From Alphaproteobacteria bacterium (lineage in GTDB: Bacteria; Pseudomonadota; Alphaproteobacteria; UBA8366): a stretch of 8,007 bases of DNA. The notes below the pieces were generated by a model. The model saw only the letters and a program-made list of their open reading frames with translations. It did no database searches and was not told the DNA's origin. The stretch is taken from assembly GCA_030743445.1 (NCBI GenBank), contig JASLSL010000278.1, positions 1 to 8,007 of the forward strand, in the 5' to 3' direction. A program made the translations under genes and the position numbers. Of this stretch, positions 1 to 5,811 are shown one piece after another. Position 1 is the stretch's first letter. Each line of letters begins with the position of its first letter.

Positions 1-2
1 CG

Positions 3-809
3 GCCGGCGTCGATGGCGTCGGGCCCGACGGCGACGCGTTGGATCCGCCGTGGCCCGATTTGGTGGTGAGTTGCGGACGCACGGCGGTCGGACCAGCGCT
101 CGCGGTCAAGCGGGAAAGCGATCGAAACACGTTCATCGTCAACGCGCAGCACCCGCGGATCAGCTCGGAGCGTTTCGATCTAGTCGTGGCCCAATCCCAT
201 GATGTGCTGTCGGGGTCCAACGTCATGGTCATCCGCGGATCGCTCAACCGCATCACGGCCGAAAAGCTCGCCGTTGCCGCCGAGCACTTCCGCCCGATGC
301 TGGCCGACTTGCCGAGACCTCTGGTTGCGGTGCTGATCGGCGGCGACAACAAGGTCTATCGATTGACCCCGGCGGTAACGCGGCGACTCGCGGACGACTT
401 GGCCCGCCTCGCCGAGGCAGGCGGATACGGCCTCGCCATCACCCCGTCACGCCGCACTGGGGCCGACAACGAGACGATCCTGCGCGAGCGTCTGGCGGGC
501 TCGGCCGCGGTGGTTTGGGATGGAGTCGGCGAGAACCCGTATCTGGGCTTTCTCGGCCTTGCGGACGCGATCGTCGTGACCTGCGATTCGGTCAACATGG
601 TCTCCGAGGCGTGTTCGACCGGAAACCCGGTGCACGTGGTCGATCTCGAGGGCGGTGGCGACAGCAAGTTCGAGCGCTTTCACCGGGAATTGCGCGACGC
701 CGGCGTCACCAAACCGTTCGCCGGGACGATCGAAAGCTGGAGTTACCCGGCGATGGACGAAACCGAGCGCGTCGCGGCCGAGGTTCGGCGCCGCATGGGG
801 TTGGCCTGA
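3..809 (+). CDS. ELM1-family (DUF1022) protein, C-terminal part, 5' end outside the window
   Basis: The frame is open from base 3 with no stop, so the gene begins before the window; the TTG at 39 is only an internal codon. About 268 residues are visible, and roughly the first 60 are missing if the protein has the usual 320-340 residues. The recognisable part is the C-terminal half, where an NPYLGFLGLADAIVVT stretch leads into CDSVNMVSEACSTGNPVHVV (about 536-640). This is the signature of bacterial proteins related to plant mitochondrial fission factor ELM1. A GGDNKVYRL segment near 340-363 and TPSRRTG near 443-463 fit a GT-B-like nucleotide-sugar-binding fold. The bacterial role is not established; a link to envelope or sugar metabolism is inference. 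No membrane segment is visible in this part. A 137-nt gap separates it from the next gene, so it probably forms a separate transcript. Confidence 0.85.
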   Translation, partial: AGVDGVGPDGDALDPPWPDLVVSCGRTAVGPALAVKRESDRNTFIVNAQHPRISSERFDLVVAQSHDVLSGSNVMVIRGSLNRITAEKLAVAAEHFRPMLADLPRPLVAVLIGGDNKVYRLTPAVTRRLADDLARLAEAGGYGLAITPSRRTGADNETILRERLAGSAAVVWDGVGENPYLGFLGLADAIVVTCDSVNMVSEACSTGNPVHVVDLEGGGDSKFERFHRELRDAGVTKPFAGTIESWSYPAMDETERVAAEVRRRMGLA

Positions 810-819
810 CACGGCGCTT

Positions 820-838
820 TGCCACATTGGGAATGGCA
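820..838 (+). other. Weak stem-loop after the ELM1-family gene
   Basis: TGCC and ATT (820-828) face AATGGCA (832-838) across GGG, giving a short stem with a 2-nt bulge 11 nt after the stop codon. No T-run follows, so it is at best a weak 3'-end structure and not a clear intrinsic terminator. Confidence 0.2.
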
Positions 839-844
839 CGAGTT

Positions 845-886
845 CGATTTGGAAATCGTTGCGTCGCTAGACGTTTTGCCTATACC
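845..886 (+). promoter_or_regulatory. Possible sigma-70-type promoter with an adjacent palindrome, upstream of the oxygenase gene
   Basis: TTGCGT (859-864) and TATACC (881-886) are separated by 16 nt, a plausible but imperfect -35/-10 pair in the 137-nt gap before the oxygenase gene. A TG dinucleotide (877-878) lies just upstream of the -10. Directly abutting the -35 is the perfect palindrome CGATTT-GG-AAATCG (845-858), which could be a repressor site or may be chance. A promoter here would start the oxygenase, 634-residue protein and LysR unit. This rests on motif reading only. Confidence 0.3.
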
Positions 887-898
887 TTCCGGGTCGCT

Positions 899-926
899 CC
901 CCGGGCCATTAGCCCCGGGCCATTAG
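899..926 (+). repeat. Perfect tandem duplication of a 14-bp unit upstream of the oxygenase start
   Basis: The unit CCCCGGGCCATTAG occurs twice back to back (899-912 and 913-926) without a mismatch. The second copy runs into the Shine-Dalgarno sequence AGGAGG (925-930). It lies in the 5' leader of the oxygenase mRNA if the promoter proposed at 859-886 is right. The CCCGGGCC cores could pair with each other in RNA. Origin by slippage is the simplest explanation; a regulatory role is speculative. Confidence 0.8.
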
Positions 927-946
927 GAGGCCGGATTCGGCGCTCG

Positions 947-1570
947 ATGTCCGTATTTGACTACCAGCTTCTGCGCGATGCGCCCCTCGAACGGGACCCG
1001 TTCGACCACCTCATCGTTCCGGGCCTTGTCCGCGGCGAGGCGCTGGCGAAGATCGCGCACGACTTCCCGAGCGTCGCCGAGCCGGGCAGCCTGCCGCTCG
1101 ACAGCTTGAATTACGGTCCCAAATTCGGCGATTTCATCGATACCCTGCAGAGCTCGGAGATGACGGCCGCGATTGCCGAGAAATTCGACGTCGATCTCGC
1201 GAACCGGCCGACGATGGTGACGGTGCGGGCGCACTGCCGTGCACGCGACGGCCAGATTCACACCGATTCAAAGGGCAAACTGATCACCGTGCTGGTCTAT
1301 CTCAACCAGTCCTGGGAGGCCGACGGCGGGCGGCTTCGCCTGTTGCGCTCGCCGGACGACATCGACGACTATGTCGCCGAGGTGCCGCCCGACGAAGGTA
1401 CGCTGCTGGCCTTCCGCTGCAGCGACAACGCCTGGCACGGCCACAAATCCTTCGAGGGCCCCAGACGGGCGATTCAGCTCAACTGGGTCGTCGACGACGC
1501 CTATCTGCGCCGCGAGCAGCGGCGGCACCGAATTTCGGCGTTCTTCAAGTCCTTCCGCATGGCGTCCTGA
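947..1570 (+). CDS. 2-oxoglutarate/Fe(II)-dependent oxygenase, 207 residues
   Basis: This is a small cytoplasmic dioxygenase of the double-stranded beta-helix type, resembling the prolyl-4-hydroxylase-like group. The iron ligands are visible as an HTD motif (His105, Asp107), followed by the strand LITVLVYLN and GGRL, and a distal His in WHGHKSFEGPRRA (His164, less likely His166). Arg173 or Arg174 would bind 2-oxoglutarate. The length matches a stand-alone catalytic domain. I chose ATG 947; AGGAGG at 925-930 is 16 nt away, longer than ideal, and the closer in-frame ATT at 935 would be a very rare start. The stop is 13 nt before the next gene, whose Shine-Dalgarno overlaps this stop, so the two are probably translationally coupled. 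The substrate is unknown. It could be a protein side chain, such as the neighbouring gene's product, or a small molecule or lipid; this is inference from context. Confidence 0.85.
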   Translation: MSVFDYQLLRDAPLERDPFDHLIVPGLVRGEALAKIAHDFPSVAEPGSLPLDSLNYGPKFGDFIDTLQSSEMTAAIAEKFDVDLANRPTMVTVRAHCRARDGQIHTDSKGKLITVLVYLNQSWEADGGRLRLLRSPDDIDDYVAEVPPDEGTLLAFRCSDNAWHGHKSFEGPRRAIQLNWVVDDAYLRREQRRHRISAFFKSFRMAS

Positions 1571-1583
1571 GGAAACCGCTCCC

Positions 1584-3488
1584 ATGGCCCTCGACATCGA
1601 TACCTTCAGCAACGCGATCGGCGGTTTCTCGTTCTTCAAGGCGGTCGGCCACCCGCTGTCCGCGGCCAAGATCGCCGCACTAATCGACCGGCTGGCAGGC
1701 GTCGGCCCGGTCGCGATTTACGATCCGCACGGTGTGGCGGCACCGTTCAACGAGCTGCACGATTGCGCGGCGCTCGATGTCGCGGGCGTCTTCGTCCAGG
1801 ACTTGGAGCGCATCGGCGATTCGGTGTTGGGGAGGACCGCGCAGCCGGTCACCGACCTGCCGGAGAGCGTTGCCAAGGCGGTGTTCGTCGTCGCTTTCGA
1901 TGCCGAGCGGCTGATCCAGCATATCCGGCACCTGGTACCCGATGGCGCCGAGGTCATAAGCCTGGACGAGGCGCGGCTCGCCGACGACATGCTGACCAAC
2001 AAGCGCCACTATCTCGACCCGATCAACTTCGCCACCAACTTCGCCTTCTTCCGCGACGCCGGCGGCCATCACACGCGGCTGGTCACCGCGAATTACTGGG
2101 CCGGCTACGGCGCCCGGAACACCGAGATATGGTCCTGCCTGTTCGACGATACCGGCGCGGTCATCGCCGAATGGCGCGAGGCGCTGGCCGACAGGGTCGG
2201 CACCGTGGTCGTCGACAGCCAAGCGGTGCGCAAGCGCTTCGGCCTCGGCGAATTCACCGGACAGCTGTTCCTGCACGTGATCGGAGGCGCCGGCCACGAC
2301 GTCGTCAAATACGCCCTCGACACGTACGGCGAGAATGCCATGGCGCTGTCGTGCACCCACGACGCCAATGCCTGGCCGGCCGACCTCTATGGCGGCCTGC
2401 CGGCGCCGAGACCCGACGAGAAAGTCATTCTATGGGTGCAGAACAGCCATCCCTGCCCGATCCCGAAGGGCGGGGTCGGCCTCAACCGCATGGGGCGCGA
2501 CGAGATCGTCTGGCTGGACAGGGAGATCGCCCCCTTCGGCACCTACGCCCTCGACGTCGCCGAGCTGCTGCCGGACCTCGCCTGGCCCGAGCAGATCGAG
2601 ATCCAGGCCGGCAAGCATTTCGTCCGGCCGCGCTACGAGGTGCTTTCGGGGAGTGGGCACGAGCGCATCTCGCATCCCAACGTGGAACGCGTGGACCTCA
2701 CGCCTGACCCGAGGATCCCGGAACTCGGCAATCTCCTCGGCAAGTCGTACATCCTGCCGGCCCCGGTGCTGCCGACCGCGCGTTACCGCAGCCAGGCGTT
2801 GCCGACGCCGATGTCGACCGCACAGACGACCCTGCCGGTCGCCACCGTGGTCTACGACCCGGCGGGACGCGAGATCGCGCGTCACGACTTCGGTTGCCTG
2901 GCCCGCGATCACGCGGCGCTGCTCGAGATCGACGACCTGGTCGACGGCGCGCTCGACGGCGGCTACGGGCATATGGAGCTGATCTACGACTTCCAGGACG
3001 GCGGCGAGGCCGACGGCTGGCTGCACGGCCTGTTCCGCTACGAGGACCGCGGGAGCGGCCACGCGGCGGAGACCAGCTTCGGTGCCCATATCTTCAACAC
3101 CGTGCTGACCTACCGGAACGAACCGCAATCCTATGGCGGACCGGCGCCGGGCCTCAGCACCCGTCTGTTTCTGCGCCTCGGCCCGCCGCCTCTCGACACC
3201 ATGTGCCACCTGATCTATCCGGCATCGACCCCGTGGCACGGCCGGTCGGAGACCCAGTTGACCCTGGTGGACGACGCCGGCGAGGAGGTCGCGGCCCGGA
3301 CGGTCAATATTCCGTGCGGCGGTTCGCACCTGTGGCGCTACCACGAGACCTTCGAGGCCGCCGAGCGCGAACGCGCCGGCGAGCGCGGCTATGTCTTGAT
3401 CCGCGATGTCACCTGCCGCCTGTTCGGCTATCATGGCCTGATCGACGGCGAGGAGAGCTTCAGCTTCGACCACATGTTCGGATTCTGA
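1584..3488 (+). CDS. Uncharacterised 634-residue protein: Rossmann-like N-terminus plus repeated beta-rich units
   Basis: I do not recognise this family. No signal peptide or transmembrane segment is seen, so it is probably cytoplasmic. Residues 40-135 look Rossmann-like: a VGPVAIYDPHG strand-loop, then GVFVQD, then AVFVVAFDAERLIQHI and GAEVISLDEARL, similar in pattern to sugar- or nucleotide-binding PglD-type N-termini. Downstream, strand-rich segments recur in which a beta strand leads into D-x-x-G, a charged stretch and another strand: near 181-234 (CLFDDTGAVIAEW), 415-470 (VVYDPAGREIARH) and 555-618 (LVDDAGEEVAARTV), with a more diverged one near 281-356. The protein is also rich in His and Trp near 500-620. 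The start at ATG 1584 is supported by GAGGA at 1569-1573. The stop is 32 nt before the LysR gene. The context suggests it acts with the oxygenase; a binding or scaffold role is only a guess. Confidence 0.75.
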   Translation: MALDIDTFSNAIGGFSFFKAVGHPLSAAKIAALIDRLAGVGPVAIYDPHGVAAPFNELHDCAALDVAGVFVQDLERIGDSVLGRTAQPVTDLPESVAKAVFVVAFDAERLIQHIRHLVPDGAEVISLDEARLADDMLTNKRHYLDPINFATNFAFFRDAGGHHTRLVTANYWAGYGARNTEIWSCLFDDTGAVIAEWREALADRVGTVVVDSQAVRKRFGLGEFTGQLFLHVIGGAGHDVVKYALDTYGENAMALSCTHDANAWPADLYGGLPAPRPDEKVILWVQNSHPCPIPKGGVGLNRMGRDEIVWLDREIAPFGTYALDVAELLPDLAWPEQIEIQAGKHFVRPRYEVLSGSGHERISHPNVERVDLTPDPRIPELGNLLGKSYILPAPVLPTARYRSQALPTPMSTAQTTLPVATVVYDPAGREIARHDFGCLARDHAALLEIDDLVDGALDGGYGHMELIYDFQDGGEADGWLHGLFRYEDRGSGHAAETSFGAHIFNTVLTYRNEPQSYGGPAPGLSTRLFLRLGPPPLDTMCHLIYPASTPWHGRSETQLTLVDDAGEEVAARTVNIPCGGSHLWRYHETFEAAERERAGERGYVLIRDVTCRLFGYHGLIDGEESFSFDHMFGF

Positions 3489-3520
3489 GCGCCGGCGGGA
3501 TTGACGCGGCGGACGACGCC

Positions 3521-4411
3521 ATGGACTGGGACAAACTACGAATCTTCCACGCGGTCGCCGAGGCCGGCAGCTTCACCCACGCGGGCGAGAAGCTGAACCT
3601 CAGCCAATCGGCGGTGAGCCGGCAGATCAGTTCGCTCGAGGCCTCGCTCGACACGCCACTGTTCCACCGCCATGCCCGCGGACTGATCCTGACCGAGCAG
3701 GGCGAGACCCTGCACCGCACGGTCCACGACGTGTACCACATGCTGGCGATGGCCGAGTCGCAGCTCACCGAGCGCCAGGAGCGCCCCTCGGGGCCGCTCA
3801 AGATCACCACGACGGTCGCCTTCGGTTCGACCTGGCTGACCCCGCATATGAAGGAGTTCATCGAGCTCTTTCCCGAGATCGACGTCAGCCTGGCGCTCAG
3901 CGATGAAGAGCTCGACCTGGCGATGCGCGAGGCCGACGTGGCGCTGCGCATGGCGCCGCCGCGCCAGCCGGACTTGATCCAGCGCCCCCTGTTGGAGGTC
4001 CGCACCCATATCTACGCCTCCAAGTCCTACATCGACGAGAACGGCGCGCCCGAGACGCCCGAGGATCTCGACCGGCATCGCCTGATCATTTACGGCCACG
4101 ACGCACCGCCGCCGGTGACCTCGGTCAACTGGCTGCTCGATGCCGGCGGCAAGTCCGAGCGGCGGCGCCGGCCGGCGTTCACGGTCAACAACCTCTACGG
4201 CATGTACCGCGCGGTCAGAAGCGGCCTCGGCCTCGCCAGCCTGCCCGACTATATGGTGCCGCCGAACGTCGACCTGGTGCGCGTCCTGCCCGAGATCTCC
4301 GGGCCCCAGATCCAGTGCTATTTCGTCTATCCGGAAGAGCTGCGCCACTCCAAGCGCATCGAGGTATTCCGCGATTTCCTGCTCGAAAAGGCCCCGGACC
4401 ACGTGATTTAG
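3521..4411 (+). CDS. LysR-type transcriptional regulator, 296 residues
   Basis: This is a full-length LysR regulator of typical size. The N-terminal winged helix-turn-helix spans about residues 3-62, with the classic pattern FHAVAEAGSFTHAGEKLNLS (9-28), then QSAVSRQISSLE and TPLFHRHARGLILTEQG. A linker helix follows to about 90, then the periplasmic-binding-protein-like effector domain (about 93-290), starting GPLKITTTVAFGSTWLTPH. The ligand cannot be read from sequence. ATG 3521 has only a weak purine-rich GGCGGA stretch upstream, but it lines up with the usual family N-terminus. Many LysR genes are divergent from their target. This one runs the same way as, and 32 nt after, the unassigned 634-residue gene, so it may be expressed as the last gene of that unit and regulate it or distant targets. 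A structured 320-bp region with a terminator follows. Confidence 0.95.
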   Translation: MDWDKLRIFHAVAEAGSFTHAGEKLNLSQSAVSRQISSLEASLDTPLFHRHARGLILTEQGETLHRTVHDVYHMLAMAESQLTERQERPSGPLKITTTVAFGSTWLTPHMKEFIELFPEIDVSLALSDEELDLAMREADVALRMAPPRQPDLIQRPLLEVRTHIYASKSYIDENGAPETPEDLDRHRLIIYGHDAPPPVTSVNWLLDAGGKSERRRRPAFTVNNLYGMYRAVRSGLGLASLPDYMVPPNVDLVRVLPEISGPQIQCYFVYPEELRHSKRIEVFRDFLLEKAPDHVI

Positions 4412-4424
4412 CCGCCCGCGCTTT

Positions 4425-4461
4425 CTCGCTATGAGCCCTGGTATCGCTTGATCATAGCGAG
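4425..4461 (+). repeat. Perfect 10-bp inverted repeat downstream of the LysR gene
   Basis: CTCGCTATGA (4425-4434) and TCATAGCGAG (4452-4461) are exact reverse complements separated by 17 nt, starting 13 nt after the LysR stop. The right arm abuts a second perfect hairpin, GCCATGC-GTTTTTT-GCATGGC (4461-4481). Neither is followed by a T-run on the + strand, so they are not standard terminators. They may stabilise the 3' end of the LysR message or form a protein-binding site upstream of the small RNA. Confidence 0.7.
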
Positions 4462-4527
4462 CCATGCGTTTTTTGCATGGCCGCCCTGCTGAAATTCAGA
4501 TGGCGGAACGAAGCCGGAATAACTATG

Positions 4528-4710
4528 TCTCTCTCAAGAGGTTGCTGCACTGCAGCAACAAGTGACCTCCCCATACGGGCCAAGCGCCCAGGGGAACGGG
4601 TCTTCGGACCCAAAGGGTCCAGCCCCACATGGGCTTCGGATCCTACGTCTCCCAGACGTAAAGCCTCCCTGTTCATACTTGCCGGGCCCCTCCAGGCCCG
4701 GCATTTTTTT
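4528..4710 (+). ncRNA. Candidate structured small RNA ending in an intrinsic terminator, family unassigned
   Basis: This is the gene-free convergent gap between LysR and msrP. From about 4530 on, nearly every base falls in a possible stem: GTTGCTGC/GCAGCAAC (4541-4559, triloop); TCCCC/GGGGA enclosing GGGC/GCCC (4568-4595); GGGTC/GACCC around a TTCG tetraloop (4598-4611); GGGTCC-AGCCC/GGGCT-GGATCC (4615-4643); TACGTCT/AGACGTA (4644-4660). A strong terminator follows at 4680-4710. GAGG (4538-4541) could also close with CCTC (4566-4569). The 5' end is uncertain; a weak -10-like TAACTA lies at 4520-4525. CCTCC occurs at 4566-4570, 4664-4668 and 4689-4693, the last in the terminator loop, which suggests anti-Shine-Dalgarno targeting. 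It is not tmRNA, SRP RNA or RNase P RNA by their hallmark motifs. 6S RNA remains possible, but the usual zapA neighbour is missing. It might instead be a long LysR 3' UTR. Confidence 0.55.
4680..4710 (+). terminator. Strong rho-independent terminator on the + strand
   Basis: A perfect 8-bp stem GCCGGGCC/GGCCCGGC (4681-4688 and 4695-4702), extendable by a T-A pair, closes a six-base CCTCCA loop and is followed by seven T residues (4704-4710). The T-run fixes the direction as +. It ends whatever is transcribed through the gap, 269 nt after the LysR stop, and lies 22 nt short of the convergent msrP stop. Read on the - strand it lacks a T-run and would not terminate msrP. Confidence 0.9.
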
Positions 4711-4732
4711 GGGTGGCGCCCGCCCCACCACG

Positions 4733-5704
4733 CTACATGAACAGTTTTTCGCCCTTGATGTCCTTGTAGAGGTCGGCGACCTGCTCGGCGTAGCCGTTGT
4801 AGAGCAGGGTCGGGACCCGGTCGTTGGTGCCGAGCACGCGCTCGGAGGCCTGGGTCCAACGCGGGTGGTCGACCTTGGGATTGATGTTGGCCCAGAAACC
4901 GTATTCGCGCTTCTGGATGACCTCCCAGAAGGTCTTTGGCCGCTTGTCGGTGAAGCTGAAGCGGACGATCGACTTGAGGTTCTTGAAGCCGTATTTCCAC
5001 GGCACGACGAGGCGCAGCGGCGCGCCGTTCTGGCGCGGGATCGGCTTGCCGTAGAGCCCGGTCGCGATGAAGGCGAGCTCGTTGGTCGCCTCGGCCACGG
5101 TCAGCCCCTCGATATAGGGCCACGGATACCAGAACTGGCGCAGCCCCGGCATGGTCTCCTTGTCGGCCAGGGTTTCCATCTCCAGGTACTTGGCGCTTGC
5201 GAGCGGCTTGGCGAAATCGACCAGCGCCTTCAGCGGAAAGCCGCTCCACGGCACGGTCATCGACCACGCCTCGACGCAGCGGAACCGGTAGACCCGCTCC
5301 TCGAGCGGCATCTTGCGGATCAGGGTGTCGAAATCGATCGTCATCGGCTTCTCGACCATGCCATCGATCTTGACTTGCCACGGCCTGATCTTCAGCGCCT
5401 GCGCCGCCTTGGCGATGCGCTTGTGGCTGCCGAACTCATAGAAGTTGTTGTAGATGGTCGCGAACTTCTCTTCCGTTACGGGCCGGTCGACCCGGTAGCG
5501 CAGATTGCGCGGGGCGGGATAGAGATCCGCCGTGGGATCGTCCTTCGGCGCCGCCGCGGCCAGCGCCGCCGCCGGCGCGCCGCCGGCCAGCAGGATCGGT
5601 CCCGCGGCGATCGCCTTGCAGAGTTGCCGGCGCTCGAGATAGACGCCTTCGTCCGTCGCCGCGGACTCCGGCGTTTCCCAGCCGCGCTTGACCTTGATCA
5701 GCAT
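4733..5704 (-). CDS. msrP: Protein-methionine-sulfoxide reductase catalytic subunit MsrP (YedY-type molybdoenzyme)
   Basis: MsrP is a periplasmic molybdopterin enzyme that reduces methionine sulfoxide in envelope proteins, normally with electrons from the membrane haem protein MsrQ. The 323 residues match the family's usual length (about 330). The N-terminus has a twin-arginine motif ERRQLCK (Arg25, Arg26) followed by an Ala-rich hydrophobic stretch to about 52, for Tat export after cofactor loading. The Mo-ligand cysteine is Cys143 in RFRCVEAWSMTVPWSGFPL. Other family hallmarks are YNNFYEFG (85-92), GKPIPRQNGAPLRLVVPWKYGFK and VDHPRW. ATG 5704 has GGAGG at 5713-5717, 8 nt upstream. It lies 107 nt after the hydratase gene, so it may be read from that unit or from its own promoter. 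No msrQ follows; the next gene on that side is the convergent LysR. An msrQ elsewhere in the genome is possible. Confidence 0.96.
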   Translation of the reverse strand: MLIKVKRGWETPESAATDEGVYLERRQLCKAIAAGPILLAGGAPAAALAAAAPKDDPTADLYPAPRNLRYRVDRPVTEEKFATIYNNFYEFGSHKRIAKAAQALKIRPWQVKIDGMVEKPMTIDFDTLIRKMPLEERVYRFRCVEAWSMTVPWSGFPLKALVDFAKPLASAKYLEMETLADKETMPGLRQFWYPWPYIEGLTVAEATNELAFIATGLYGKPIPRQNGAPLRLVVPWKYGFKNLKSIVRFSFTDKRPKTFWEVIQKREYGFWANINPKVDHPRWTQASERVLGTNDRVPTLLYNGYAEQVADLYKDIKGEKLFM

Positions 5705-5811
5705 GTTTCTGGCCTCCGATTAGGGGCTGCGGTTTGGAATTCTTCTAATATGTAGGGCCGAAACCCGCGCCAGCAAAGTCAAGACTGCGTGATCGCCCCG
5801 GGACCCATAAA

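Noticed and set aside
2430..3473. Long open frame on the - strand (347 codons) across the 634-residue gene
   Set aside because: It is a shadow of the + strand gene in GC-rich DNA. Its product is low-complexity and Arg/Ala/Val-rich with no family features, while the + strand frame has a good start and Shine-Dalgarno.
3536..4465. - strand frame of 309 codons opposite lysR, and similar shadows at 4452-5381, 1763-2707 and 6591-7703
   Set aside because: They overlap well-supported genes in other frames and show only the composition bias expected of shadows.
4461..4481. Intrinsic terminator for lysR
   Set aside because: The T-run is in the loop of the hairpin and not after it, so it does not fit the intrinsic terminator pattern.
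4528..4710. tmRNA, SRP 4.5S RNA, RNase P RNA or a riboswitch
   Set aside because: No alphaproteobacterial tag codons (AANDN-type), no GGAAG-GAAGCAGCC-type SRP loop, no GAGGAAAGTCC-type RNase P motif, and no + strand gene downstream for a riboswitch to control.
4528..4710. 6S RNA as a firm call
   Set aside because: The region folds most simply as separate hairpins instead of one rod with a central bubble, and the usual zapA neighbour is missing. It is kept as a possibility only.
4562..5755. Open + strand frame of 397 codons across msrP and part of the RNA gene
   Set aside because: It is antisense to the unmistakable msrP, rich in Arg/Leu/Asp repeats, and crosses the strong terminator and T-run at 4680-4710.
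5749..5782. - strand promoter for msrP: TTGACT (5777-5782) with TACATA (5749-5754)
   Set aside because: The spacer is 22 nt, too long for a normal sigma-70 promoter. It may still contribute, but I cannot support it.
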